Positions 18,879 through 28,900 of a stretch of 64,000 nt of DNA are shown here, one piece after another. This stretch comes from Nocardia asteroides. Its GTDB lineage: Bacteria > Actinomycetota > Actinomycetes > Mycobacteriales > Mycobacteriaceae. Made by a program: the position numbers and the translations under genes. The notes below the pieces were generated by a model. That model did no database searches and had not been told where the DNA came from. It was given only the letters and a program-made list of their open reading frames with translations. Where the stretch lies: contig NZ_LR134352.1 in the NCBI RefSeq assembly GCF_900637185.1, forward strand, positions 2,966,001 through 3,030,000. The letters are read 5' to 3'. Each line of letters begins with the position of its first letter. The stretch's first letter is position 1.

Positions 18879-21800
18879 ATGGCGGACGAGACAACCACCG
18901 GTGCGTACCCCCGGGTCGACTTCGGCGCGGGTTCCGGCGCGTCCTTCCCGGAACTCGAACAGCAGGTCCTCGACTACTGGGGCCGCGACGACACCTTCCG
19001 CGCCAGCATCGACAACCGCGACGGCGCGGGCGAGTTCGTCTTCTACGACGGCCCGCCCTTCGCCAACGGCCTGCCGCACTACGGCCACCTGCTCACCGGC
19101 TACGTCAAGGACCTGATCCCGCGCTTCCAGACCATGCGCGGCAACAAGGTCGACCGCCGCTTCGGCTGGGACACTCACGGCCTGCCCGCCGAGATCGAGG
19201 CCGAGAAGCAGCTCGGCATCACCGACAAGTCGCAGATCGACGCGATGGGGCTGGCCGAGTTCAACGCCGCCTGTAAGTCCTCGGTACTGCGCTACACGGG
19301 CGAGTGGCGTGACTACGTCACCCGCCAGGCGCGCTGGGTCGATTTCGACAACGACTACAAGACCCTCGATCTCGACTTCATGGAGTCGGTGATGTGGGCC
19401 TTCAAGACCCTCTACGACAAGGGCCTGATCTACCAGGGCTTCCGGGTGCTGCCCTACAGCTGGTACGAGCAGACGCCGCTGTCGAACCAGGAGACCCGCC
19501 TCGACGACGCCTACAAGATGCGCCAGGACCCGGCGGTCACCGTCGACATGGTGCTGTCCGTGCCCGCCGAGCACCCGCTGGCCGCCCTCGACGGCGCCAA
19601 CGCCCTGATCTGGACCACCACGCCGTGGACCCTGCCGTCCAACCTGGCGATCGCGGTGCACCCCGACGTGCGCTACGTGCACGTGCAGGCCGCCGACGGC
19701 AAGCGCTATGTGCTGGCCGCCGAACGGGTGTCGCACTACGCCCGGGAGTTCGGCGAGGAGCCGACGGTGCTCGGCGAGTACGACGGCGCGGCCCTGGCCG
19801 ACCTGTCCTACGCCCCGCCGTTCGACTTCTTCGTCGGTCACCCCAACGCGCACCGCGTGCTCACCGCCGACTATGTCACCACCGACTCCGGCACCGGAAT
19901 CGTCCACCTCGCACCGGCTTTCGGTGAGGAGGACATGGACGTCGCCACCGCCAACGGCATCGAGATCGTGCAGCCGCTGGACCCGGCGGGCAAGTTCACC
20001 TCGATGGTGCCGCCGTACGAGGGCCTGATGGTCTTCGACGCCAACCCGGTGATCATCAAGGACCTCAAGGCCGCCGGAAAGCTGCTGCGGCACGAGACGA
20101 TCGAGCACTCCTACCCGCACAGCTGGCGCTCGGGCCAGCCGCTGATCTACATGGCCGTGCCGTCCTGGTTCGTCGCGGTCACCAAGTTCCGCGACCGGAT
20201 GGTCGAGCTGAACAAGCAGATCACCTGGGTGCCCGAGCACATCCGCGACGGCCAGTTCGGCAAGTGGCTCGAGGGCGCGCGCGACTGGAACATCAGCCGT
20301 AACCGCTACTGGGGCAGCCCGATCCCGGTGTGGGTGTCCGACGACCCGGCCCACCCGCGCGTGGATGTCTACGGGTCGCTCGACGAGCTCGAGCGCGACT
20401 TCGGCGTGCGCCCGGACGACCTGCACCGCCCCCACATCGACAACCTGACCCGGCCGAATCCCGATGATCCGACCGGTAACTCGACCATGCGCCGGGTGCC
20501 CGAGGTGCTCGACTGCTGGTTCGAGTCGGGCTCTATGCCGTATGCCCAGGTGCACTACCCGTTCGAGAACAAGGACTGGTTCGACAGCCACTTCCCGGGC
20601 GACTTCATCGTCGAGTACAACGGCCAGACCCGCGGCTGGTTCTACACCCTGCACGTGCTGTCCACCGCGCTGTTCGACTCGCCGTCGTTCAAAACCGTTG
20701 CCGCGCACGGCATCGTGCTCGGTGACGACGGCCTGAAGATGTCGAAGTCCAAGGGCAACTACCCCGACGTCAACGAGGTCTTCGACCGCGACGGCTCCGA
20801 CGCGATGCGCTGGTTCCTGATGAGCTCGCCGATCCTGCGCGGCGGCAACCTCATCGTCACCGAGCGCGGCATCCGCGAGGGCGTCAGCCACGCGCTGCGG
20901 CCGCTGTGGAACGCGTGGACCTTCCTGCAGCTCTACGCCTCGAAGCCCGGGGTGTGGCGCACGGATTCGCCGCACGTGCTCGACCGGTACATCCTGGCCA
21001 AGCTGGCGGTCACCCGCGACGTCATCACCGAGGCGCTCGAGACCTACGACATCGCCGGCGCCTGCGACGAGCTGCGCTCGTTCGCCGACGCGCTCACCAA
21101 CTGGTATGTGCGCCGGTCGCGTTCGCGGTTCTGGTCCGAGGACCGCGACGCGGTCGACACGCTGCACACGGTGCTCGAGGTGGTCACCCGCCTGGCCGCC
21201 CCGCTGCTGCCGCTGATCAGCGAGGTCATCTGGCGTGGGCTCACCGGCGAGCGCTCGGTGCACCTGACCGACTGGCCCGCCGAGACCGAGCTGCCGCACG
21301 ACGCCGAGCTGGTGGCCGCGATGGACGAGGTGCGCACGGTCTGCTCCACGGTGCTGAGCCTGCGCAAGGCCAAGAACCTGCGGGTGCGGCTGCCGCTGGC
21401 CGAGGTGACCATCGCCGCGGCCGACGCCGCCCGGCTCACCCCGTTCACCGAGCTGATCGCCGACGAGGTCAACGTCAAGAAGGTCGACCTGACCACCGAC
21501 GTGGCCGTGCACGGGCGCTTCGAGCTGGCCGTCAACGCCCGCGCGGCGGGTCCGCGGCTGGGCAAGGAGGTCCAGACCGTGATCAAGGCCGTCAAGGCGG
21601 GGGAGTGGAGCGAGTCGGCCGACGGTGTCGTCACCGCCGCCGGGATCACCCTGCTGCCCGAGGAGTACACCCAGCGCCTGGTGGCCGCCGAACCCGAGTC
21701 CACCGCCGCCCTGCCCGGCAATGCCGGCCTGGTGGTGCTGAACTCGGTGGTCACCGAGGAACTGGAGGCCGAGGGCTGGGCCCGCGACCTCATCCGCGAC

Positions 21801-22010
21801 CTGCAGGAGACCCGCAAGTCCCAGGGCCTCGAGGTCTCGGACCGGATCACCGTGGTCCTGGAGGTGCCCGCCGACCGCGCCGCCTGGGCCCTGGCCCACC
21901 GCGACCTGATCGCGGGCGAGATCCTGGCCACCACACTGGATTTCGGTACGGTCGGCGCCGACGCCGCCGAACTCACCGGCGGCGCCCGCGCCACGGTCAC
22001 CAAGGCCTGA
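18879..22010 (+). CDS. ileS: Isoleucyl-tRNA synthetase
   Basis: Class I aminoacyl-tRNA synthetase charging tRNA-Ile. 1043 residues, the length of the longer, eukaryote-like IleS form. The HIGH-type motif is PHYGH near residue 65 and the KMSKS loop is [12 protein letters not shown] near residue 620; the CP1 editing insertion contains TTPWTLPSN, and the anticodon-binding domain holds [11 protein letters not shown]. Preceded by a T-box leader and followed by a perfect hairpin, so it forms a single-gene unit. Confidence 0.97.
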   Translation: MADETTTGAYPRVDFGAGSGASFPELEQQVLDYWGRDDTFRASIDNRDGAGEFVFYDGPPFANGLPHYGHLLTGYVKDLIPRFQTMRGNKVDRRFGWDTHGLPAEIEAEKQLGITDKSQIDAMGLAEFNAACKSSVLRYTGEWRDYVTRQARWVDFDNDYKTLDLDFMESVMWAFKTLYDKGLIYQGFRVLPYSWYEQTPLSNQETRLDDAYKMRQDPAVTVDMVLSVPAEHPLAALDGANALIWTTTPWTLPSNLAIAVHPDVRYVHVQAADGKRYVLAAERVSHYAREFGEEPTVLGEYDGAALADLSYAPPFDFFVGHPNAHRVLTADYVTTDSGTGIVHLAPAFGEEDMDVATANGIEIVQPLDPAGKFTSMVPPYEGLMVFDANPVIIKDLKAAGKLLRHETIEHSYPHSWRSGQPLIYMAVPSWFVAVTKFRDRMVELNKQITWVPEHIRDGQFGKWLEGARDWNISRNRYWGSPIPVWVSDDPAHPRVDVYGSLDELERDFGVRPDDLHRPHIDNLTRPNPDDPTGNSTMRRVPEVLDCWFESGSMPYAQVHYPFENKDWFDSHFPGDFIVEYNGQTRGWFYTLHVLSTALFDSPSFKTVAAHGIVLGDDGLKMSKSKGNYPDVNEVFDRDGSDAMRWFLMSSPILRGGNLIVTERGIREGVSHALRPLWNAWTFLQLYASKPGVWRTDSPHVLDRYILAKLAVTRDVITEALETYDIAGACDELRSFADALTNWYVRRSRSRFWSEDRDAVDTLHTVLEVVTRLAAPLLPLISEVIWRGLTGERSVHLTDWPAETELPHDAELVAAMDEVRTVCSTVLSLRKAKNLRVRLPLAEVTIAAADAARLTPFTELIADEVNVKKVDLTTDVAVHGRFELAVNARAAGPRLGKEVQTVIKAVKAGEWSESADGVVTAAGITLLPEEYTQRLVAAEPESTAALPGNAGLVVLNSVVTEELEAEGWARDLIRDLQETRKSQGLEVSDRITVVLEVPADRAAWALAHRDLIAGEILATTLDFGTVGADAAELTGGARATVTKA

Positions 22011-22022
22011 CCGAGATCGTCA

Positions 22023-22051
22023 CGGGGGCGGACCGATTCGGTCCGCCCCCG
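22023..22051 (+). terminator. ileS terminator
   Basis: Perfect 13-bp stem CGGGGGCGGACCG (22023-22035) / CGGTCCGCCCCCG (22039-22051) with a three-base loop, 12 bp after the ileS stop; no T-run. Confidence 0.85.
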
Positions 22052-22148
22052 CGGCGTGTCCGGGATCGGTTACCCGGCAGCCGGATCCCGCGTGTCACGA
22101 TCGATGCTGGAATGTTGCTGAAATCGGTGACAATGCCAAGATCATCGG

Positions 22149-22222
22149 GCACAATCGAGCGTGTTACTGCTGATGCGCATGGAACCCGCTGAGGCGGCAG
22201 TAGCTGCTCGTGACGATTGTGC
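22149..22222 (+). promoter_or_regulatory. Long imperfect inverted repeat in the NlpC/P60 gene leader
   Basis: In the 356-bp gap between ileS and the NlpC/P60 gene, GCACAATCG (22149-22157) pairs with CGATTGTGC (22214-22222) and TACTGC (22165-22170) with GCAGTA (22197-22202), giving a stem of about 25 bases per arm with internal loops. The rest of the gap holds the ileS terminator and GC-rich sequence with no recognised gene. Could be a structured leader or an operator; no known riboswitch class recognised. Confidence 0.5.
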
Positions 22223-22366
22223 TGTGGAAATGGTGACGCGCCGGGGGTGACGAGCTGTCGGCGCGCTGCCGCGACAAGGGGTGGCCGGTCCGTCGACACG
22301 GTGCTGCCACCCGGTAACCGACCCGCCGGTGACCCCGGTCCCGGCCGTGAGGACGGGACGCGCGCA

Positions 22367-22882
22367 ATGCAACGAAAAGTTCTGCGGCGGTTGGCTTTCG
22401 GCTTCGTCGCTTCCCTGGCCACCACCCTCGTGCTCGCCGGCCCCGCCTGGTCGCAGACCGGCAGCGCCTCGGGCTCGGGCGGATCCGGTTCCGCGTCCGG
22501 CAGTTCGAGTGGCTCCGGTGGGATCCCGTTACCCAGCGCCACCGGGATCGGCGCGCTCACCGCCGCCGCCACCCAGATCGGCAAACCCTACGAGTGGGGC
22601 GCGAACGGCCCACACGCCTGGGACTGCTCGGCCCTGGTGCAGTGGGCCTTCCGCCAGGTCGGCGTCGAGCTGCCGCGTACCACCTGGGAACAGGCGAAGG
22701 TCGGCATGCCGGTGACCTTCCGCGGGCTCGCGCCCGGCGACGTCGTCATCCTCAACGGCGACGGTTCGCACGTCGGCATCTACGCGGGGATGGGCCAGAT
22801 CCTCGACGCCCACGACTGGGGCGTTCCGGTCGGCCTGCATCCCCTGCGCGAATTCGACATCTTCACCATTCGCCGGTTCTGA
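22367..22882 (+). CDS. Secreted NlpC/P60 peptidoglycan endopeptidase
   Basis: 171-residue secreted hydrolase predicted to cut peptide cross-links or stems of peptidoglycan. A signal peptide (MQRKVLRRLAFGFVASLAT ... AWSQ) is followed by a Gly/Ser linker and one NlpC/P60 domain from about residue 60. The catalytic cysteine is in AWDCSALVQWAF, the histidine in GDGSHVGIYAG, and a third polar residue probably in LDAHDWG. Similar in size to RipB/RipD-type single-domain enzymes, without an SH3 or LysM domain. The start is the ATG where the signal peptide begins; upstream frame is non-coding leader. Convergent with galU, 6 bp apart. Confidence 0.88.
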   Translation: MQRKVLRRLAFGFVASLATTLVLAGPAWSQTGSASGSGGSGSASGSSSGSGGIPLPSATGIGALTAAATQIGKPYEWGANGPHAWDCSALVQWAFRQVGVELPRTTWEQAKVGMPVTFRGLAPGDVVILNGDGSHVGIYAGMGQILDAHDWGVPVGLHPLREFDIFTIRRF

Positions 22883-22888
22883 CCGGAG

Positions 22889-23764
22889 TCAGTCGACCAG
22901 CTGACGCAGCAGCGGCCCGTACTCGGGATGGGCCAGCGCCGAGGCGAACTGCGCGACCAGGTAGTCGGCCGGGTTGCCGGTGTCGTACCAGCGGCCCTGG
23001 ATCACCTGGCCGTACACCGCGTGGTTGGCGGCGTAGGTGTTGATCGCGTCGGTCAGGTACACCTCGCCGGACTGGTGGGTGTACCAGTTGTCGGTCTGCG
23101 TCTGCAGTTCCTCGATGATGCCCGGGGTCACCACGTAGCCGCCGATGGCCGCGAACGCCGACGGCGCGTCCTCCGGCTTGGGCTTCTCCATCAGGCCCGA
23201 GATGCGCAGCAGACCGTCGTCGAGGTCCTCGCGCACCACCGGAACGCCGTAGCGCTGCGACTCGCCCGGTTCCATCGGCAGCAGCGCGAGCACCGGGCAG
23301 CCGGTGGACTCGTAGGCGGTGATGAGCTGCTGGGCGCGCGGCACCTCGGCGACGAACACGTCGTCGGGCCACAGCACCAGCATGGGCTCGTCGCCCAGGT
23401 GCCGCGCCGCGTTGAGCACCGGCGTGCCGTTGCCGTAGGGACCGTGCTGGTCCAGATAGGTGATGTGACCGGCGCGGGAGAGTTCACCGACCTCCTCCAC
23501 CGCGTCGGCGTAGGCGGACTTGCCGTCGGCGCGCAGCTGCGCGACCAGCGCCGGGTTCGGGCGGAAGTGATCCTGGATCAGCGACTTGCCGCCGCTCACC
23601 ACGATGGTGATGTCGGTGATCCCGGAGGACACCAGCTCGCGGACGGTGTGTTCGATGACCGGTTTGTCCCCGACGGGCAGCATTTCCTTCGGCGTCGCCT
23701 TGGTCAGCGGAAGCAGCCGGGAGCCGATTCCCGCAGCCGGAATGACAGCCTTGCGGATCTTCAT
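22889..23764 (-). CDS. galU: UTP-glucose-1-phosphate uridylyltransferase (GalU-type)
   Basis: Nucleotidyltransferase making UDP-glucose from UTP and glucose 1-phosphate, a precursor for glycolipids, trehalose and glycans. 291 residues. The nucleotide loop AVIPAAGIGSRLLPLTKATPKEMLP (about residues 6-30), DKPVIEHTVREL, WPDDVFV and EVYLTDAIN with RWYDTGNPADY match GalU-type enzymes. ATG 23764 follows a weak GGGT; a GTG one codon upstream is possible. Reads toward the NlpC gene and is divergent from dinB. Confidence 0.88.
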   Translation of the reverse strand: MKIRKAVIPAAGIGSRLLPLTKATPKEMLPVGDKPVIEHTVRELVSSGITDITIVVSGGKSLIQDHFRPNPALVAQLRADGKSAYADAVEEVGELSRAGHITYLDQHGPYGNGTPVLNAARHLGDEPMLVLWPDDVFVAEVPRAQQLITAYESTGCPVLALLPMEPGESQRYGVPVVREDLDDGLLRISGLMEKPKPEDAPSAFAAIGGYVVTPGIIEELQTQTDNWYTHQSGEVYLTDAINTYAANHAVYGQVIQGRWYDTGNPADYLVAQFASALAHPEYGPLLRQLVD

Positions 23765-23846
23765 CACCCGATCATCACATATCCGGCTGGGTGATCGCTG
23801 TGCCATGGCTGTCAACCTGCTGACCGAATCTGTCGGCGGCGCCGCG

Positions 23847-23852
23847 TAGATT
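23847..23852 (+). promoter_or_regulatory. -10 element, leaderless dinB transcript
   Basis: TAGATT ends six bases before the dinB GTG at 23859 and no ribosome binding site is present, so transcription probably starts at the start codon. Confidence 0.6.
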
Positions 23853-23858
23853 GCGGAC

Positions 23859-25253
23859 GTGCGTACCGATGCCGGCACCGGCGGCGTCCCGGCCAGGGCG
23901 GATGCGGCGGTCACCGCCCGCCGCTGGGTGCTGCACATCGATATGGACGCGTTCTTCGCCTCGGTCGAACAGCTCACCCGGCCCACGCTGCGGGGCAGGC
24001 CGGTGCTCGTCGGCGGGGTCGGGCAGCGCGGCGTGGTCGCGGGCGCGAGTTACGAGGCCAGGGTGTTCGGCGCGCGCTCGGCCATGCCGATGCATCAGGC
24101 GCGACGGCTGATCGGTGTGTCGGCGGTGGTGGTGCCGCCGCGCGGCGCGGTGTACTCGGTGCTCAGCGGCCAGGTGTTCGACGCGCTGCGCAGCCGGGTG
24201 CCGGTGCTGGAGACGCTGTCGTTCGACGAGGCCTTCGCCGAACCGGCCGAGCTGGCCGGGGCGAGCGTCGCCGAGGTGGAGGACTACTGCGCGATGCTGC
24301 GCGCGCTGGTCGCCGACCGCACCGGGCTCACCGCCTCGATCGGCGCGGGCACCGGCAAGCAGCTCGCCAAGATCGGTTCCGGGCTGGCCAAACCCGACGG
24401 CATGCGGGTGATCTCGCCCGCAGAGCAGGGCGACCTGCTGGCCGGGCTGCCGGTGCGGAAACTGTGGGGGATCGGGCCGGTGGCCGAGGGCAGGCTGCGC
24501 AGTCTCGGGATCGAGACGGTCGGCGCGTTCGCGGCGCTGCCGGAGTCGGAGGCGGCCTCGATCCTGGGCGGCAGTGTGGGCGCGGCGCTGCACCGGCTCG
24601 CGCGCGGCATCGACGACCGGCCGGTCGCCGAACGCGCCGAGGCCAAACAGATCAGCGCCGAGAACACCTACGAGCGCGACATCGTCACCCTGCCCGACCT
24701 GCGCGTCGCCATCACCGCGATGGCGGCGGCCGCGCATCGCAGGCTCGACCGCGACGGCCGCGCGGCCCGCACGGTGGTGCTCAAACTCCGCAAGTCCGAC
24801 ATGAGCGTGGTGACCAGGTCGTTCACCCTGCCCTACGCCACCACCGACCCGGCCACCCTGTCCGCGGCCGCGCAGCGGTCCGCCATCGACCCGGCCGAGC
24901 TCGGGCCGATCCGCCTCGTCGGCGTCGGCTACGGCGGACTGTCGCTGGTCCGCCAGGAATCGCTGTTCCCCGAACTGGATCAGGCCGTCCCCGACGACCT
25001 CACCCTCGACCAGGTCGAGGACACCGCACCGGCACCCGTCGACGACCGGCGGCAGGACCTGCCCGCCGGCCGGTGGTACCCCGGAATGGACGTCACCCAC
25101 CCCGATTTCGGCCACGGCTGGGTCCAGGGCGCGGGCTACGGCGTGGTGACCGTCCGCTTCGAGACCAGCTCGACAGGCCCCGGCCCGGCGCGTACGTTTC
25201 CAGCCGACGACGAGCACCTGACCCGAGCCGATCCCCTCGGCAGCCTCGCGTGA
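23859..25253 (+). CDS. dinB: DNA polymerase IV (Y family)
   Basis: Error-prone translesion DNA polymerase. 464 residues: palm catalytic motif [15 protein letters not shown] near residue 30, SFDEAF near 121 (the family usually has SIDEA), the helix-hairpin-helix [17 protein letters not shown] near 205, and a little-finger domain after 240. The C-terminus (residues about 395-464) is an extra region ending in a [22 protein letters not shown] segment seen in DinX-like actinobacterial enzymes. No beta-clamp motif of the QLxLF type was picked out at the very end; LFPELDQ lies internally. GTG start with an adjacent -10. No LexA box seen. Confidence 0.94.
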   Translation: MRTDAGTGGVPARADAAVTARRWVLHIDMDAFFASVEQLTRPTLRGRPVLVGGVGQRGVVAGASYEARVFGARSAMPMHQARRLIGVSAVVVPPRGAVYSVLSGQVFDALRSRVPVLETLSFDEAFAEPAELAGASVAEVEDYCAMLRALVADRTGLTASIGAGTGKQLAKIGSGLAKPDGMRVISPAEQGDLLAGLPVRKLWGIGPVAEGRLRSLGIETVGAFAALPESEAASILGGSVGAALHRLARGIDDRPVAERAEAKQISAENTYERDIVTLPDLRVAITAMAAAAHRRLDRDGRAARTVVLKLRKSDMSVVTRSFTLPYATTDPATLSAAAQRSAIDPAELGPIRLVGVGYGGLSLVRQESLFPELDQAVPDDLTLDQVEDTAPAPVDDRRQDLPAGRWYPGMDVTHPDFGHGWVQGAGYGVVTVRFETSSTGPGPARTFPADDEHLTRADPLGSLA

Positions 25254-25314
25254 GTAGTAGCCTCGGCTACCGCGAAGGAACCCACTCCCCACCTCGAACG
25301 CAAAGGACGAGCAG

Positions 25315-25812
25315 TTGAAGCTTCGTACGACCGGACGTGTCGCGATCGCCGGCCTGGCCGTGGTCGCCGCACTGGGACTGAGCGCGTGCAGTGACGACAA
25401 GGGTGACAAGCCCGCTGCCAAGACCACCACCAGTGTGAAGGCGTCGGCGTCGGCCGCCGCGGATCTGCCTGCGGTGCCGACGGTGGATCAGCTGAACGCG
25501 CAGCTGAACACGGCGCTGGATCCGTCGATCCCGAATGAGCAGAAGACCGATTTCGTGCAGGGTGGCGAGGCCGATCCGGAGCTGCCGAACCGTCTGGCGC
25601 AGGCGGCCAAGGACGCCAATGTCCAGGTGCAGGTGACGGAGGTGACCTCGTTCGGTGACAGTGTGAACGCGAAGGCGAATTTCACGGTCAACGGTCAGAC
25701 GAATGTGGTGGATGTGCCGTTCGTGGCCGAGGACGGTAAGTGGAAGGTGCAGAAGGTGTGGGCGTGCACCATGCTGACGAACCTGGGTCAGCAGTCGGTG
25801 GCCTGCGCCTGA
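25315..25812 (+). CDS. MTB12-like secreted lipoprotein
   Basis: 165-residue lipoprotein: a signal peptide ending in the lipobox LSAC (cysteine near 25), a low-complexity Lys/Thr/Ala/Ser linker, and a domain from about residue 50 (VPTVDQLNAQLNTALDPS) resembling the low molecular weight antigen MTB12/CFP-2 family, an NTF2-like fold of unknown role. Start is a TTG with AAAGGA upstream. TAGCCT at 25258-25263 could be its -10. The mature region prefers G-ending codons (GTG, GCG, ACG) where neighbours prefer C-ending ones. A strong terminator follows, separating it from emb. Confidence 0.82.
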   Translation: MKLRTTGRVAIAGLAVVAALGLSACSDDKGDKPAAKTTTSVKASASAAADLPAVPTVDQLNAQLNTALDPSIPNEQKTDFVQGGEADPELPNRLAQAAKDANVQVQVTEVTSFGDSVNAKANFTVNGQTNVVDVPFVAEDGKWKVQKVWACTMLTNLGQQSVACA

Positions 25813-25822
25813 TCGAGTTCGA

Positions 25823-25860
25823 CGAAGCCCCGGCCCGACCTCCTCGCGGCCGGGGCTTCG
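25823..25860 (+). terminator. Terminator after the MTB12-like gene
   Basis: Perfect 13-bp stem CGAAGCCCCGGCC (25823-25835) / GGCCGGGGCTTCG (25848-25860), 12-base loop, 11 bp after the stop. Confidence 0.85.
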
Positions 25861-25920
25861 CCGTTCCCCGGCCGTTCCCGGCGCGGCGGTCCGTGTTTCG
25901 CGGCCCGTCGGCGGCGCGGC

Positions 25921-25926
25921 TACTAT
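25921..25926 (+). promoter_or_regulatory. -10 element, leaderless emb transcript
   Basis: TACTAT, the best -10 match seen in the window, ends eight bases before GTG 25935; there is no ribosome binding site. Confidence 0.6.
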
Positions 25927-25934
25927 CGGGCCCC

Positions 25935-28900
25935 GTGGTAGAGACGATCGTGCGGCAGGGGCATCCGCCCGAGGATGTTTCGGAGCCCGCGCGACGGGCC
26001 GCCGGCGGCTGGGCGCGCGTCGTCGCGATCGTCGCCGCCCTGATCGGCGTGCTGAGCGCGGTCGCCCTGCCGTTCCTGCCGGTGCGGGTCGACACCGCGA
26101 CGGTGTCCTGGCCTCAGCGGGGCACGACCACCTCGGTCGAATCCCCGCTGGTCGCCTACGCTCCCGCCGCCTTGTCGGCGACCGTGCCGTGCGCCGCGCT
26201 GGGGACGCTGGCCGAGACCGGCGGCGTCGCGGTGTCGACGATTCCGCGCCAGTCGGCCGACATGGAGAAGTACGGCTTCGTCGTCAAGGTCGTCGCCGAC
26301 ACCGCCGAACGGCCCGGCCGCGTCGACGTGGTGTCGCGCTCGACGCTGCTGTGGACGGTCCCGCTGGCCGACGTGCTCGGCAGCGGGTGCGCGATCTCGG
26401 TGCGGCTCACCCCGGACGAAGCCGCCGTCACCACAACGGGTCTGGCCGCCTCCGGCGCCGTGCTGGCGTCGGACCTGCGCCCGCAGGTCGTCGGGGTGTT
26501 CAGCGAGCTCACCGGTGCACCGCCCGCCGACCTCGCGGTGCGGGTGGTCGCCGACTCCCGCTACATCACCTCGCCCTCGGCGATCAAGCTCGCCGCGATC
26601 GTGTTGTGCCTGGTGGCGACCGCGATCTCGCTGTTCGCGCTGCACCGCCTCGACGCCCTCGACGGCCGCTCCGCCCGCCGGTTCCTGCCGCAGCGCTGGT
26701 GGCGGCTGCGCCCGGTGGACTGGCTGGTGTTCGCCGTGCTCGCGGTCTGGCACTTCATCGGCGCCAACACCTCCGACGACGGCTACATCCTCGGCATGGC
26801 GAGGGGCGCGCGCAGTTCCGGCAACATGTCGAACTACTACCGCTGGTTCAGCGTCGACGAGGGGCCGTTCTACACCCCCTACACCGACATCATCGGCTGG
26901 CTCACCCACCTGTCGGCGGTCAGTCCGCTGGTGCGGCTGCCCGCGCTCGGCGCGGGCCTGCTGACCTGGTGGCTGATCAGCCGCGAGGTGCTGCCCCGCC
27001 TCGGCATGGCCGTGCGCAAGCAGCGCGTGGTGACCTGGACCGCGGCCCTGGTGTTCCTGGCCTTCTGGCTGCCCTACAACAACGGCCTGCGCGCGGAGTT
27101 CGTGGTCGCGCTCGGAGTGCTGGTCACCTGGGTGTCGGTGGAGCGGGCCATCGCGACGCGGCGGCTGTTGCCCTTCGCCGTGGCGGTGATCGTCGCCGCG
27201 TTCACCCTCACCGGCGCGCCGTCGGGCCTGATCTGCCTGGGCGCGCTGGTCGCCGGGGCGCGGGTGGTGACCGCGGTGGTGCTGCGCCGGGCCAAGTCGG
27301 TGGGGTACCTCGCGCTGCTGCTGCCGATCCTGGCCGCGGGCACGGTGGTGCTGACGGTCGTGTTCGCCGACCGGACGCTGGCCGGAGTGCTGGAGATGTT
27401 CGAGGTGCACGGAAAGATCGGGCCGGGGGAGTCCTGGTTCTTCGAATTCCTGCGCTACCAGTACCTGTTGCAGCTCAATGCCGACGGCTGGCTGACCCGC
27501 CGCTTCGGTGTCTTCGCGATGCTGCTCGGGCTGATCGTGTGCGCGGCCACCATGCTGCGCCGCGGCGGCCACATTCCGGGCACCGCGGTGGGCCCGACCC
27601 GCAGACTGCTGGGCATCACGCTCGCCGCCATGGTGCTGATGATGTTCTCGCCCACCAAGTGGACCCACCAGTTCGGGGTGTTCGCCGGTCTGGCCACCTG
27701 TGTCGCCGCGGTGACCGCCGTCGCCGTCGGCCCGGCGGTGCTGCGTCCGCTGCGCAACCGGGCGCTGTTCGCGGCCGCGGTGTTCTTCGCGCTGGCGATG
27801 ACCTTCGTCGGCGCGAACGGGTACTGGTATGTCTCGTCGTGGGGCATCCCCTGGTGGGACAAGCCGCCGAGTGTCGCGGGCTTCGGCATCTCCACGGTGT
27901 TCGCCGGGCTCACCGCGCTGTGCCTGGCCGTCGCGGCCTGGTTCCACGTCCACCCCCGCCCCTCGACCCGGTCGAGCAGGCTGTCGCGGATGCCGGTGCT
28001 GGCCGTCGTCGCGGCGCTCATGGTGCTGTTCGAGCTGGCCTCCTTCGCCAAGGCGACCGTCAAGCAGTACCCGGCGTACTCGCTGGCGGGCGCCAACCTC
28101 GAGGCCGCGTTCGGCGGCGGCTGCGGCATGGCCGACGAGGTGCTGGTTGAAACCGACCCCAACGCCTCGATGCTCGCGCCGCTGTCCGGCGACACCACCA
28201 CCGCGCTCACCGGTGAGTCCACCGGCTTCCGCCCCGGCGGCGTGGCCCCGGTCCTCACCTCCGACGAGGTGGAATCGACCACGGGACAGGCGAACTCGGT
28301 CTCCGACGATCCGGACGAGCTGCGCGACGCCTCCACCTCGGCGGGCTCGGAGTCCCGCCAGGGTTCGCTCGCGCTGCCGTTCGGGCTCGACCCCGCGACC
28401 ACGCCCGTGCTCGGCAGCTACCGGGCCGGCGCGCAGGAGCCCGCGTCGCTGACCAGCGGCTGGTTCCGGCTGCCCGACGGTCCGCGCGGTCCGCTGCTCG
28501 CGGTGTCGGTGGCGGGCCGGATCCGCTCGGTCGACGAGGACGGGGTGGTGCATCCCGGTCAGGAGCTGGCCGTGGAGTACGGCACCGTGACCGCCGACGG
28601 CGCGGTCACCGTCACCGGACAGGTGGCGCCGATCGACATCGGCCCGGCGCCGATGTGGCGCAACCTGCGTGTCCCACTCGATCAGCTGCCCGCCGACACC
28701 GGCGTCGTCCGGCTCGTCGCCCAGGACAAGGACCTCGGCGCCGACCAGTGGCTGGCGGTGACCCCGCCGCGGATGCCGCGCACCACCACCCTGGACGCGC
28801 TGGTCGGCCACGAGACGCCCGTGCTGCTGGATTGGGCGGTGGGCCTGCACTTCCCGTGCCAGAACCACCTGCCCACCTACAACGGCATCGCCGAGCTGCC

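Noticed and set aside
18645..21899. Long reverse-strand open frame opposite ileS
   Set aside because: Same GC-driven artefact; it also runs across the T-box leader.
22052..22366. Possible c-di-AMP (ydaO-type) riboswitch before the NlpC/P60 gene
   Set aside because: Context fits, but the strongly conserved 3' CAGCTAAC-like block and GGGTGAA element are not present, so I list only an unnamed hairpin.
23765..23858. LexA/SOS box upstream of dinB
   Set aside because: No TCGAAC-N4-GTTCGA-like sequence in the galU-dinB gap.
25257..25270. Palindrome GTAGCCTCGGCTAC as an operator
   Set aside because: Its TAGCCT is a plausible -10 element and the short symmetry may be chance.
25740..25934. N-terminal extension of the emb gene
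   Set aside because: It would overlap the lipoprotein gene and read through a perfect terminator; the -10 box at 25921 abuts the GTG at 25935.
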